This document shows positions 17,101 through 25,838 of a stretch of DNA of 64,000 nt, piece by piece. Location: assembly GCF_000425825.1 (NCBI RefSeq), contig NZ_AUEE01000007.1, positions 90,542 to 154,541 of the forward strand. The letters run 5' to 3'. How positions within the stretch are numbered: position 1 is the stretch's first letter; each line of letters begins with the position of its first letter. The notes under the pieces are model-generated. The model saw only the letters and a list, made by a program, of their open reading frames with translations. It made no database searches and was not told the origin of the DNA. Made by a program: the position numbers and the translations under genes. This DNA is from Jeotgalicoccus marinus DSM 19772. GTDB lineage: Bacteria; Bacillota; Bacilli; Staphylococcales; Salinicoccaceae.

Positions 17101-18480
17101 ATGTCAGAAGAAATTATTGTAATTAATCCCGCAACAAGAGAAGAAATTGGGAAAGTGCAGAAAGATAGTCAAGATGATATAGAAAAGAAAATAGACTTAG
17201 CAGATGAGACTTTTAAATCATTTAAGAAACTCACTGCCTATGAAAGAGCCGATTTACTTTTTAAATGGGCTGACAAAATTGATAAAAATAAAGAAGAAAT
17301 TGCAGAACTTGTAACGAAAGAAGGCGGAAAACCGCTAACTGAAGCGCTGGGTGAAGTCGACTATGCAAACAGTTATATTAGATATTACGCAGAAGAAGCT
17401 AAACGTATATATGGACGTACAGTACCTTCTTCAAAAGAAAACAACCGTATCGTTGTTACGCGCCATCCGATTGGTGTCGTTGCGGCAATCACACCATGGA
17501 ACTTCCCAGTTGCAATGATGGCCAGAAAAGCGGCTCCAGCAGTAGCAGCGGGAAATACCTTTATTGTAAAACCGGCTAGTGCGACACCATTATCCGCAAT
17601 GAAATTTATTGATTTAGCATTAGAAGCAGGTTTTGACAAAGGTGTAATACAGTACGTCAATGCCTCTGGTAAAGATGCTGGTGAGATATTTACAAAATCT
17701 GATAAGATTATGAAACTCACATTTACAGGCTCAACAGCAGTAGGTAAAAAACTAATGAGTGACGCATCTGTAACTGTTAAAAATGTAACGATGGAGCTAG
17801 GAGGACATGCACCATTAATTGTTCATAAGGATGCAGATATTGACAAAGCTGTAGAAGGTACGATTGCCTCCAAATTCAGGAACTCGGGACAGACTTGTGT
17901 CTGTGCAAATAGACTGTATGTTCACGAAGATGTTCTAGAAGAATACACAGAAAAACTTACAGCAAAAGTTAAAGAGTTAAAAATGGGTAATGGTATGGAA
18001 GACGGAGTAAAAATTGGGCCTTTAATTGATGAAGATGGCTATGATAAGGTCATGAATCAATTAGAAGATGCGATCAGTAAAGGTGCGAAAGTTGAAACTG
18101 GTGGACAAGGTAATAAAGAAGCAGGTTACTTCATAGAACCCACAGTCCTTTCTAATGTCAGCGATGACATGTTGTGTATGAAAGAGGAAACTTTTGGACC
18201 ACTTGCCCCGATCCAAAGCTACAGTAACTTAGATGAGGCAGTGGCCAAGGCAAATGGTACAGAATTTGGTTTAGCTGCATATTACTTCACTGAAAACTAT
18301 GCGACGGGTGTGTATTTAACAGATGTCTTAGATTTCGGGGTGCTCGGTTGGAATAACGGTGCACCTAGTGCTGCAAATATTCCATTTGGTGGCCTAAAAG
18401 AAAGTGGCGTCGGTAGAGAAGGTGCAATTGAAGGTTTAGAACCTTACACTGAAACAAAAGTGACCTCAATTAATTTGTAA
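17101..18480 (+). CDS. gabD: NAD(P)-dependent aldehyde dehydrogenase, succinate-semialdehyde type
   Basis: Oxidises an aldehyde, most likely succinate semialdehyde, to the acid. Catalytic residues are in MELGGHAP (general-base Glu) and NSGQTCVCANR (nucleophile Cys); the latter string, with paired cysteines, is typical of GabD-like enzymes. The cofactor segment TPWNFPVAMMARKAAPAVAAGN and FTGSTAVGKKL are present. ATG 17101 is chosen because GGAGGG ends 5 bases before it; an upstream in-frame TTG would lie on that site. No GABA transaminase is adjacent, so substrate is uncertain. Confidence 0.82.
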   Translation: MSEEIIVINPATREEIGKVQKDSQDDIEKKIDLADETFKSFKKLTAYERADLLFKWADKIDKNKEEIAELVTKEGGKPLTEALGEVDYANSYIRYYAEEAKRIYGRTVPSSKENNRIVVTRHPIGVVAAITPWNFPVAMMARKAAPAVAAGNTFIVKPASATPLSAMKFIDLALEAGFDKGVIQYVNASGKDAGEIFTKSDKIMKLTFTGSTAVGKKLMSDASVTVKNVTMELGGHAPLIVHKDADIDKAVEGTIASKFRNSGQTCVCANRLYVHEDVLEEYTEKLTAKVKELKMGNGMEDGVKIGPLIDEDGYDKVMNQLEDAISKGAKVETGGQGNKEAGYFIEPTVLSNVSDDMLCMKEETFGPLAPIQSYSNLDEAVAKANGTEFGLAAYYFTENYATGVYLTDVLDFGVLGWNNGAPSAANIPFGGLKESGVGREGAIEGLEPYTETKVTSINL

Positions 18481-18490
18481 AATATAGTAA

Positions 18491-18538
18491 AAGGAACGGA
18501 TCTTAGTAAAAATACTAAGATTCGTTCCTTTTGTTTTT
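18491..18538. terminator. Terminator overlapping the stop of the convergent gene
   Basis: AAGGAACGGATCTTAGTA pairs with TACTAAGATTCGTTCCTT around AAAA, then TTGTTTTT. The hairpin includes the stop codon (18515-18517) and the last codons of the minus-strand membrane protein, so one structure terminates gabD while coding for the end of its neighbour. Confidence 0.88.
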
Positions 18539-18751
18539 CTTATTTCTGTAGTTTGCCTCGTCTTTACGCGCAATTTCTTCATCTTTTTTCACATTTGAAC
18601 GAAAGCCAAGTGAGAGTAAAGCAACAAGGGCTGGCATGACAATGGTACTTGCCCAGTTTATACCATCTAAAAACATAATTTGAACAATGACGATAACTAC
18701 AAATACTAATATGTACATATAAATGAGACGGTTAATATTTTCTTTATTCAT
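18515..18751 (-). CDS. Small two-helix membrane protein
   Basis: 78-residue protein with two predicted membrane spans (MYILVFVVIVIVQIMFLDG and WASTIVMPALVALLSLGF) and a highly charged cytoplasmic tail (RSNVKKDEEIARKDEANYRNKKNKRNES). I do not recognise a family with certainty. The start ATG 18751 follows AAAGGAGC. It stands alone between a shared terminator and an AT-rich 180-base gap containing nothing else I can identify. Its topology resembles many small Staphylococcaceae membrane proteins of unknown function. Confidence 0.72.
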   Translation of the reverse strand: MNKENINRLIYMYILVFVVIVIVQIMFLDGINWASTIVMPALVALLSLGFRSNVKKDEEIARKDEANYRNKKNKRNES

Positions 18752-18934
18752 GAAAGCTCCTTTGTAAGCGTATACTTATGTTACTTTTATTTTCTCAATA
18801 AACGCTTAGCATAGCAATAAATTAATTATATAACACGAATAAAATTAATTATTTAATGATAAACATTAAAAATATATTGATTTAAGTTAAATTTTGTTGT
18901 ATATTTAAGTTACCAAAAAAACAGGAGGTATATT

Positions 18935-19573
18935 ATGACTAATCAAATCGTTTCACACAAGCGCTTTAAAGCACTAGTTTCTGTTGTGTATGTCATCTCG
19001 CTAATCGCATTAATACTTGTAGGTATCGCAACATTGGCAACCTTAGTCGCAAGTTTCGTACTTATTATGGTACCCGTCGATTCATTAATGAATATTTTGA
19101 GCAGTATACCCGCAAATTTTACATTTGAAGGAGAAGGGTTTTCACTCGCCATTACAGATGATTTACTATCATCCGTGACTCTAGACAAAACTTTACTTGT
19201 TATTACTGCATTTGTTTCAACACTCAGTATCGTACCGATGTTTCTAATTATCTATTTCTTAAATAGATGGTTGAATAATTTACGTAAAGGGGATATCCTT
19301 GTTCCCAAAAACAGCAAGTACATTGAGTATATCGGTTATAGTTTCGTATTATTATCACTAATGGAAACACTATTAACTTATTTTTCATCCACTTTAGTGT
19401 CGAACGCTTTAGCTATGTCTTCACTACCAGTTGAAGTTGCAGAGTTTCTAAATATTGATAGTACTGTGAGCTTTAACTTCATAACAATTTTTGCAGGTAT
19501 TCTAATTTGGATTATTGCCAAAACGATGCAATATGGCGCCTTTCTCCAAGATGAATATGATGCAACGGTCTAG
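18935..19573 (+). CDS. DUF2975 membrane protein
   Basis: 212-residue integral membrane protein of the DUF2975 family, four membrane helices: about residues 13-40 (VVYVISLIALILVGIATLAT), 85-108, 128-150 and 180-203. The conserved block RWLNNLRKGDILVPKNSKYIEYIGYSFV after helix two is characteristic. DUF2975 genes are nearly always followed by a small XRE/Cro regulator, as here (11 bases downstream), making a two-gene unit. The family's function is unknown; a membrane-sensor role is only a guess. Strong AGGAGG ribosome site. Confidence 0.85.
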   Translation: MTNQIVSHKRFKALVSVVYVISLIALILVGIATLATLVASFVLIMVPVDSLMNILSSIPANFTFEGEGFSLAITDDLLSSVTLDKTLLVITAFVSTLSIVPMFLIIYFLNRWLNNLRKGDILVPKNSKYIEYIGYSFVLLSLMETLLTYFSSTLVSNALAMSSLPVEVAEFLNIDSTVSFNFITIFAGILIWIIAKTMQYGAFLQDEYDATV

Positions 19574-19584
19574 GAGGGTGAAAG

Positions 19585-19797
19585 ATGATAGTAGTGAGAT
19601 TAGATAGAATGCTTGCAGATCGTAAGATGGCTTTAGGTGAACTGGCAGAAAAAGTTGGAATTTCAAATGTTAACTTATCAAACTTAAAAACAGGAAAAGT
19701 AAAAGCCATTCGTTTTTCCACCTTAGATGCGATATGTAAAGCTTTGGAGTGCCAACCTGCAGATATTTTAGAATATGTTGAAGATGAATCTGAATAG
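19585..19797 (+). CDS. Small XRE/Cro-type helix-turn-helix regulator (YozG-like)
   Basis: 70-residue protein that is little more than one helix-turn-helix: LDRMLADRKMALGELAEKVGISNVNLSNLKTGKVKAIRFSTLDAICKALECQPADILEYV. This is the YozG-type compact repressor. It follows the DUF2975 gene by 11 bases with AGGAGGG in the gap, so the two are cotranscribed and probably translated at similar levels. The pair likely regulates itself or a stress response; targets are unknown. Confidence 0.9.
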   Translation: MIVVRLDRMLADRKMALGELAEKVGISNVNLSNLKTGKVKAIRFSTLDAICKALECQPADILEYVEDESE

Positions 19798-19864
19798 GTG
19801 ACCAAGAAATAAATTTTATGATACCTTGTAATTAAATAGATATAAAGACAAGGAGCAATAGGTT

Positions 19865-20710
19865 ATGTCAAAAGCAGGTTTAGTTTTAGAAGGCGGAGCA
19901 ATGCGAGGCATATATTCTGCTGGGGTACTCGAATGTTTTTTAGAAGACAAGATTAATTTCCAGTATGTCATCGGTGTATCTGCAGGTGCGTGTATGGCTG
20001 CTTCTTATCTGTCAGATCAAAGTGGACGTAATAAGCGCGTTAACATTGATTTCGTAAACGATAAACGTTATTTATCGTATAAGAACTTGTTTTTAAAAGG
20101 TGAGTTATTTGGCATGGATTTCATATTTGATGAAATTCCCAACAATATTGATCCATTAGATATAAGAAGAATCATCGATGGTCCTGAAGAATTCGTTATT
20201 GTAACGACGGATTGTCAGACAGGTGAACCTGTATATTTTAACAAAGACGATTATGATGTGGATACTCTAGGGAGTTGTTTAAGAGCCTCCAGTTCAATTC
20301 CATTTTTCGCACAGCCAGTAGATGTCGGGGGTAAAATGATGTTCGACGGCGGAATTTCAGATCCAATTCCACTCGTTAAATCAGAGAGTGATGGTAATGA
20401 GAAGAATATTGTTGTTTTGACGAAACCTAGAGGTTACTATAAAAAACCGAGTCGAGCAGCGAGTGTAATATCATATAAAAAGTACCCAAAGATTGATGAG
20501 CGTATTAGAGTACGATATAAACATTATAATGAACGTTTAGCATATATTTTTGATGAAGAGAAAAAAGGCAATGTTTTAGTCATTGCACCGAGCGTAGATA
20601 CAGGTGTCGGTCGTACGACGCGTAATAAAGCAAAACTTGAACAGCTCTATAAGCTCGGTTATAAGGATGCTAAAGCAAAATTGAATGATATAAAATCATT
20701 TTTGGTGTAA
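19865..20710 (+). CDS. Patatin-like phospholipase family protein
   Basis: 281-residue patatin-fold serine hydrolase of the YjjU group. Catalytic features are complete: oxyanion loop LEGGAMRG near residue 8, nucleophile elbow GVSAGA near residue 38, and the dyad aspartate in FDGGISDPIP near residue 160. The substrate is unknown, probably a membrane lipid or acyl ester. The protein has no signal peptide, so it acts in the cytoplasm or on the inner membrane face. The start follows AAGGAG; a terminator follows immediately. Confidence 0.92.
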   Translation: MSKAGLVLEGGAMRGIYSAGVLECFLEDKINFQYVIGVSAGACMAASYLSDQSGRNKRVNIDFVNDKRYLSYKNLFLKGELFGMDFIFDEIPNNIDPLDIRRIIDGPEEFVIVTTDCQTGEPVYFNKDDYDVDTLGSCLRASSSIPFFAQPVDVGGKMMFDGGISDPIPLVKSESDGNEKNIVVLTKPRGYYKKPSRAASVISYKKYPKIDERIRVRYKHYNERLAYIFDEEKKGNVLVIAPSVDTGVGRTTRNKAKLEQLYKLGYKDAKAKLNDIKSFLV

Positions 20711-20739
20711 GTCTCAGTAATACTGGGACTTATTTTTTT
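20709..20739 (+). terminator. Terminator after patatin gene
   Basis: AAGTCTCAGT/ACTGGGACTT stem with loop AAT and a seven-base T run. The stem begins inside the stop codon. Confidence 0.85.
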
Positions 20740-20788
20740 GTGTGTTAAAATATAAGAATAAAAATTTGAAATTGAGGGGAAGAAATTA

Positions 20789-21367
20789 ATGGAAATAAGA
20801 GCATTTCAACCGACTGATGAACAAGGATGGGTCAGATGTAGAGTATTATCTTTTTTAGATACCCCTTACTTTGACGATGTTCACCCATCTAAAGAACAAT
20901 ATGAAAATAAGGCGATTGAATTGGTCGCAATTAAGGATAACCAAGTTGTGGGTTTAATTGATATAGAATGTGATTCTGAAGATGAAAAAATATGTTCACT
21001 CGATGAGGGCATAGGTGGAATGATTTGGCATCTTGCAGTACATCCTGATTATCAAAACCAGGGCATTGGTCTAGCTTTAATGGAACAAGCAGACGTAGAA
21101 GCTGCAAAAATTGGCTTAAACTACTTAGAGGCATGGACGAGAGAAGAAGGCAATTCACATCTATGGTTTGAAAGAAATGATTATATTAAAGAAAGTGAAT
21201 ATTATCACTTGTACTTAAGCTATGATGATATGGCACATAATGTGAAACCAGAAGATGATACATTAATACCAATGTATATGTTCGCGCATTATACAGGAGA
21301 AAATATTGAGCAGTTTTCCGAGATTGAACGACAATATAAGTGTGTATGTTATGTGAAACAACTTTAA
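20789..21367 (+). CDS. GNAT-family N-acetyltransferase
   Basis: 192-residue acyl-CoA-dependent acetyltransferase. The GNAT core is visible: strand VAIKDNQVVGLIDIEC, then IWHLAVHPDYQNQGIGLALMEQADVEA, which contains the acetyl-CoA pyrophosphate loop Q-N-Q-G-I-G near residue 90, followed by LEAWTREEGNSHLWFERNDYIKESEYYHLYL. A C-terminal extension of about 45 residues (from KPEDDT) is less conserved. The acceptor is not predictable. It stands as a single gene with a GAGGGGAAG ribosome site. Confidence 0.85.
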   Translation: MEIRAFQPTDEQGWVRCRVLSFLDTPYFDDVHPSKEQYENKAIELVAIKDNQVVGLIDIECDSEDEKICSLDEGIGGMIWHLAVHPDYQNQGIGLALMEQADVEAAKIGLNYLEAWTREEGNSHLWFERNDYIKESEYYHLYLSYDDMAHNVKPEDDTLIPMYMFAHYTGENIEQFSEIERQYKCVCYVKQL

Positions 21368-21431
21368 AATTGTTTACTTAAACACCAAGAATGGTAATGA
21401 TAAATAATAATAATACTCTGGAGGTGTAGAT

Positions 21432-22100
21432 ATGTTCACTATAGCAGAAGCTCTCATTCTTTTAGGTACAGATGATGAAAAAGGTACAGCAAATATATCA
21501 TCTTCCATAGATTACGGCTTAAGTGGGGCGGTACTTGCAGAACTCGCTTTAGAAGAAAAAATAGAATTAGTCGATGATAAGGTAACAGTAATAGATGATT
21601 CTCTCACAGATGTATCTTATTTTGATACAGTTATTAAAGAGATCAACGATTCTAAAAGAAAGAAAAAGATGGATCATTGGATTAGTCATTTTGCGAATAA
21701 TAAAGATGCGCTAAAAACGCCTATTTACTTATCTCTAGTTGACAAGGGAATTCTTAAAGAAGAAGAGAAAACTTCATTATTTATATTTACCTCTAATGTC
21801 TATCCAACAATCAATGAAAAGCCAGAGAATCAAATTAGAAATCATGTCAATGATGTAGTATTTAAGGATATGAGTCCAGACCCTAAAATAGCAATGTTAT
21901 TGTCTCTAATTAAAGCATGTGATCTAGTCAATGAAGTCTTCGGTAAGGAAAATAAAAAAGAAGCAAATAAACGTTTAGATGATATTGTTGAGAATAATGA
22001 ATATGGGAAACTCGTTTCCAAGTCTATCGAAGATATTGAAGCGGCAATTCTAATTGCAGCAACAACGGCAGTCACAACGACAACGATAATTAATAATTAG
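21432..22100 (+). CDS. GOLPH3/GPP34-family protein
   Basis: 222-residue member of the GPP34 (Golgi phosphoprotein 3/Vps74) family, whose eukaryotic members bind phosphatidylinositol-4-phosphate. The family signature is at the N-terminus: AEALILLGTDDEKGT, then YGLSGAVLAELALEEKIELVDDKVTVID. The rest is helical, with a hydrophobic Ala/Thr-rich C-terminus (EDIEAAILIAATTAVTTTTIINN) that could touch a membrane. Bacterial members are found mainly in actinobacteria and some Firmicutes; their role is unknown. GGAGGTG precedes the ATG; a terminator follows. Confidence 0.85.
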   Translation: MFTIAEALILLGTDDEKGTANISSSIDYGLSGAVLAELALEEKIELVDDKVTVIDDSLTDVSYFDTVIKEINDSKRKKKMDHWISHFANNKDALKTPIYLSLVDKGILKEEEKTSLFIFTSNVYPTINEKPENQIRNHVNDVVFKDMSPDPKIAMLLSLIKACDLVNEVFGKENKKEANKRLDDIVENNEYGKLVSKSIEDIEAAILIAATTAVTTTTIINN

Positions 22101-22121
22101 ATGTACTTTTAAAAAGTTAAG

Positions 22122-22168
22122 AACCCATCAAAGATGTTACTATCTTCTTTGATGGGTTTCTAATTTTT
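22122..22168 (+). terminator. Terminator after GPP34 gene
   Basis: AACCCATCAAAGA pairs with TCTTTGATGGGTT around a 12-base loop, followed by TCTAATTTTT. Confidence 0.8.
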
Positions 22169-22244
22169 CCATATTAAGACAACTTTACATAATGTTAAAA
22201 TGCCATAAATGTTATTTCGTTACACTTGTATTGAAGACAAATAC

Positions 22245-22300
22245 AGGAGGGTATCATTTATGAACATTGTTTTTTACGAGATAGGCAATTTAGCTTAAAA
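22245..22300 (+). other. Out-of-frame leader of the phosphatase gene with T6 tract
   Basis: AGGAGGG (22245-22251) precedes an ATG at 22260 that opens only a 12-codon frame (MNIVFYEIGNLA), stopping at 22296-22298, two bases before the TTG where the downstream phosphatase frame can begin. One extra T in the T6 run at 22270-22275 would join the ATG to the long frame and yield MNIVFLRDRQFSLKLAILLA, a classical signal-peptide beginning. This is either a frameshift, a slippage switch, or a real upstream reading frame coupled to TTG reinitiation. Confidence 0.7.
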
Positions 22301-24067
22301 TTGGCTATTTTATTAGCAACAGTTATGCTCATTTTTTCAGCGTTATTCGCACCGAGTACACAAGCTGCCGGAGGCGGACAACCAAGTGAATCAACAGAAG
22401 AATCTGCTGAGTTTACACCTGAATTAACGGAAGGAAAACCTGAAGTTGCAGAAGTACCTGTAAATAATACACCAAACCGTATTATTACAACTTTCAATGG
22501 GGATACATCTTCAGAGATGGCATTCAACTGGTATACAACTGATCAATTTGAAGATGCTAAAGTTTGGGTTTCAAAATCAGGGAATTTTGATGACACTTTA
22601 GAATTTGAAGCGACACCAAGTGAAGTAACTTCTCACTATGGTGAACGAGATGCAAATGGAAATTACATATTTGCTCAAGTAAAAGAAGATGAAGAAGTAG
22701 AACCTGTTGAAGACGAGAACGGTGAACCTATCATCGAAGGATATTATACTGATGCACAAGCTCACGGTGATGAGTGGATGAACGGAGATTATGGTCACAT
22801 GGAACTGACAGATGTGACTGAATACTCATACAAAGCGACTGCAACAGGTCTTGAGCCAAATACAGACTACTATTACTATGTCGGTAGTGAGTCTGGTGAA
22901 ATTAGTGAAACTGGAACGTTTAAAACATCTGGACAAGCTGGAGACCCATTCAAGTTTGTTCACTATACAGATACACAAAATGCATTCTGGAATGAAAATG
23001 TAAGAAATGAAGCGGCGTTTGGGGCAAATACTTTAATGAATGCACTACAAACTGCTGGTGATGCAGACTTCGTACTTCACACTGGTGATGTTGTAGAAGT
23101 CGCTGAAGTAGAAGATGAATGGATAGACCTATTTGAACAATCTCGTCCTTATTTTATGCAAGCTGCGATGTCGGTTGCAGCAGGTAACCATGATGAGTAT
23201 GCCTTAAATTATGGTGACGATCCACTTACTGAGAAATTTAATGAACATATTAATGTTCCTGTAACGAACGATAAAGTCGACGGCGGTTCATATTATTCAA
23301 TGGACTATAACGGCGTGCACTTTGTAACTTTAAATACAAATGACAACAAAGAATCAGAAGATAATCCAGAAGGTAAAGCAATCGGTGAAGAACAGATGGC
23401 TTGGTTACGTGAAGATGTAGAACAAGCACGTGCCAATGGAGCGGAGTGGATTGTGCTTAATTATCATAAGCCACTTTACTCTAAGTCTTATCACTCACTA
23501 CAAGATGAAGATGTTCAGAAAGTCAGAGAAGAATTAACAGCTCTAATTGATGAACTGGATATTGATTTAGGACTACAAGGACACGACCATGTTATCTCTA
23601 GAACACATTCATTAACACATGTACCAAGTGATGAAAACTTCTCTAATGCTGAAGTTGAGGATGTTAACACTTTTGTAGGGGATAACGGAGTAGAATATAT
23701 GGAAAATCCTGATGGTACGGTATATGTTCTACCTAACACAGGTGGTACTAAAGAATATGACGATGTTTATTCTAAAGGTGTAGATCACTTACACGAAGTT
23801 AGACCAGATCTTGATTGGATGACAGAAGAAGATGTAGACTATTACAATAGCTTATTCGGATTTGGTGGCCAACCTCAAGAAACTGATGCCTTTGAAGATT
23901 CACATTCAAACAATCGTGATTCATCAAGTCAGAACTTCGCAATATATGAAGTTGAAGGCAACGAGATGATTGTAAGTATGTATCAGTTAAGTGGAGATTT
24001 CTTATTAGGTGAGGAAAGAACTGTAGAACTCGTAGATCAATTCGGAATACAAAATGGTGGAGAATAA
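22301..24067 (+). CDS. Secreted metallophosphoesterase, purple-acid-phosphatase type (5' end frame uncertain)
   Basis: 588-residue exported phosphatase. A hydrophobic signal region (LAILLATVMLIFSALFAPSTQAAGGG) ends in a likely AxA-type cleavage site; an acidic linker leads to an N-terminal fibronectin-III-like domain (about residues 60-205) and a calcineurin-like domain (about 215-430) with metal motifs HYTDTQ, LHTGDVVE, AGNHDE, YHKPLYS and LQGHDHVISR. The C-terminal quarter is acidic. The long frame starts only at TTG 22301; a well-placed ATG with strong ribosome site at 22260 is one base out of frame. Enzyme likely scavenges phosphate outside the cell. Confidence 0.85.
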   Translation: MAILLATVMLIFSALFAPSTQAAGGGQPSESTEESAEFTPELTEGKPEVAEVPVNNTPNRIITTFNGDTSSEMAFNWYTTDQFEDAKVWVSKSGNFDDTLEFEATPSEVTSHYGERDANGNYIFAQVKEDEEVEPVEDENGEPIIEGYYTDAQAHGDEWMNGDYGHMELTDVTEYSYKATATGLEPNTDYYYYVGSESGEISETGTFKTSGQAGDPFKFVHYTDTQNAFWNENVRNEAAFGANTLMNALQTAGDADFVLHTGDVVEVAEVEDEWIDLFEQSRPYFMQAAMSVAAGNHDEYALNYGDDPLTEKFNEHINVPVTNDKVDGGSYYSMDYNGVHFVTLNTNDNKESEDNPEGKAIGEEQMAWLREDVEQARANGAEWIVLNYHKPLYSKSYHSLQDEDVQKVREELTALIDELDIDLGLQGHDHVISRTHSLTHVPSDENFSNAEVEDVNTFVGDNGVEYMENPDGTVYVLPNTGGTKEYDDVYSKGVDHLHEVRPDLDWMTEEDVDYYNSLFGFGGQPQETDAFEDSHSNNRDSSSQNFAIYEVEGNEMIVSMYQLSGDFLLGEERTVELVDQFGIQNGGE

Positions 24068-24091
24068 AATAACATAATGAATTATTTTGGC

Positions 24092-24135
24092 TAGCGTGAA
24101 AATCTTGAAATTCAGATTTTCACGCTATTTTTGTA
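24092..24135 (+). terminator. Terminator after phosphatase gene
   Basis: TAGCGTGAAAATCT pairs perfectly with AGATTTTCACGCTA around TGAAATTC, then TTTTTG. Confidence 0.9.
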
Positions 24136-24268
24136 TTATTTTAGAAGAATACAGGTAGATGAATGATGACACTGTCACGATTAGTGAAAATTTAAAATTA
24201 ATGTTTTCATTACTAGCACACTAAGGTATGATTAGAAATTATAATATAAATATAGAAGGTGTATATAA

Positions 24269-25798
24269 GTGGAATATGGGCTATTATCGTTGTTACCACC
24301 TTTATTAGCGATTATTATTGCGATTTTAACGAAGCAAACAGTGGTCGCTTTATTTTTAGGTGTATGGTTTGGTGCAACAGTAATTAACAATTGGAATCCT
24401 GTTTTAGGTTTTACATATACGATTAATGATGTCATGGTCCCGTCTATTGCGGATTCATGGAATGCTGCGTTAATTCTACTCGTAGTCTTTACAGGAGGTT
24501 TCATTAATATTTTGAGGAAAACTGGGGCAGGACAAGCCTTTGCGGAATTTACAACTAAAAAGGTGAATACACGTAAAAAAGGACAGAACTTCGTATTTGG
24601 GAGCGCCTTTCTATTTTCCTACACAGAGCCGGTACTAATTTTAGGTACAATTACGCGCCCAGTAACAGATAAGTTAAACATTTCTAGAGTGAAACTAGCT
24701 TACATAATTGACTCAATGGGTAGTCCCTTAGCAGCTATGTCACCGATTAGTGTTTACGGTCCATTTATTACTGGAATTATCGGAACGCAGTTAACGGCTT
24801 TAGCTTTAACAGATAATCCATGGACCTTATTTGTACAGATGATTCCATTTAATCTATATGGAATATTTGCGATTATCGGAGTCTTGTTCGTTATTAACAT
24901 GAACTTAGATATCGGTCCAATGTATAAGGCTGAAAAACGTGCCATTGATACAGGGAAATTATATGGTGACAATGACAAACTTATGATTAACGCAGATGAA
25001 GACCAAGACGATCAACAACCAGCAGATATCTTCTCATTCGTTATTCCTTTACTCTTACTTTTCACAGGAATATTTGGTGTAATCTTTTGGACAGGTGATA
25101 TCGCTACGAATGGTTTTGTAGATGCTTTCTTGAATGCAAACATCATATTTGCAATAACGACTGGCTTTTTCTTAGGTAGTGTCGGAGCAATGGTTTATGC
25201 AATACTTCGCTATAAAATGTCTTTACAAACATTGTTAAACGACTGGGTAGATGGCTTTATGCAAGTGATGATTGTACCTGTAATTTTAGTGATGGCTTGG
25301 TCCATAGGTGGGATTGCGACAACTATGGGCTTAGGTGAAGTCCTTGCACACTATGTTGGAAGTTTCTTACCTGGATTTATTGTACCAGTGGTTATCTTTA
25401 TTTTAGGTGCCTTAATTTCCTTTGCAACTGGTAGCTCATGGGGTGTATTCTCCATCATGATCCCAATTGCAATTCCAATGGCAAACGAACTTGATATGAG
25501 TTTAGCACTCGCTATAGGTGCATCAATATCTGGCGGACTCTTTGGAGATCACTGTTCACCGATTTCTGATACAAGTATCATGTCATCAACAGGTGCAGCA
25601 GCTGACCACATGGAGCACATTAGAACGCAGTTACCGTATGCATTAATTATTGCATTATCAGCAGCAAGTGGGTTCCTAATGACAGGTTTCACAGAAAACT
25701 CTATTTTAGGTATCATCACGACTGCTGCAGTGCTCGTCGGAATATTATTCACCTTGAATAGACGAGCAAAATCTAAAGATAAAACAGTTGAAATATAA
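24269..25798 (+). CDS. Na+/H+ antiporter, NhaC family
   Basis: 509-residue polytopic membrane protein of the NhaC/Na_H_antiporter family with about 11-12 helices, exchanging Na+ (or an organic ion pair such as malate/lactate) for protons. Conserved blocks are FSYTEPVLILGTITRPVTDKL, SPLAAMSPISVYGPF, ATGSSWGVFSIMIPIAIP and GGLFGDHCSPISDTSIMSS. The start is a GTG at 24269 behind AGAAGGTG; no better ATG exists upstream. It stands alone between two terminators. An imperfect dyad at 24182-24213 upstream could be an operator, but that is weak. Confidence 0.88.
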   Translation: MEYGLLSLLPPLLAIIIAILTKQTVVALFLGVWFGATVINNWNPVLGFTYTINDVMVPSIADSWNAALILLVVFTGGFINILRKTGAGQAFAEFTTKKVNTRKKGQNFVFGSAFLFSYTEPVLILGTITRPVTDKLNISRVKLAYIIDSMGSPLAAMSPISVYGPFITGIIGTQLTALALTDNPWTLFVQMIPFNLYGIFAIIGVLFVINMNLDIGPMYKAEKRAIDTGKLYGDNDKLMINADEDQDDQQPADIFSFVIPLLLLFTGIFGVIFWTGDIATNGFVDAFLNANIIFAITTGFFLGSVGAMVYAILRYKMSLQTLLNDWVDGFMQVMIVPVILVMAWSIGGIATTMGLGEVLAHYVGSFLPGFIVPVVIFILGALISFATGSSWGVFSIMIPIAIPMANELDMSLALAIGASISGGLFGDHCSPISDTSIMSSTGAAADHMEHIRTQLPYALIIALSAASGFLMTGFTENSILGIITTAAVLVGILFTLNRRAKSKDKTVEI

Positions 25799-25807
25799 GA
25801 TAAAAGC

Positions 25808-25838
25808 CTTGAAATCAATAGATTTCAAGGCATTTTTT
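25808..25838. terminator. Bidirectional terminator
   Basis: GCCTTGAAATC/GATTTCAAGGC stem with AATA loop; T-run on the right, A-run on the left, between convergent antiporter and kinase genes. Confidence 0.88.

Noticed and set aside
22184..22226. Possible Pho box (TTTACA, TTAAAA spaced 11 bp) before the phosphatase gene
   Set aside because: Only two of the expected four repeats fit and the third is poor; AT-rich sequence gives such matches by chance.
24182..24213. Inverted repeat TAGTGAAAA/TTTTCATTA upstream of the antiporter
   Set aside because: Could be an operator, but it has G-T and AT-only pairs and no known consensus; left as a remark in the antiporter entry.
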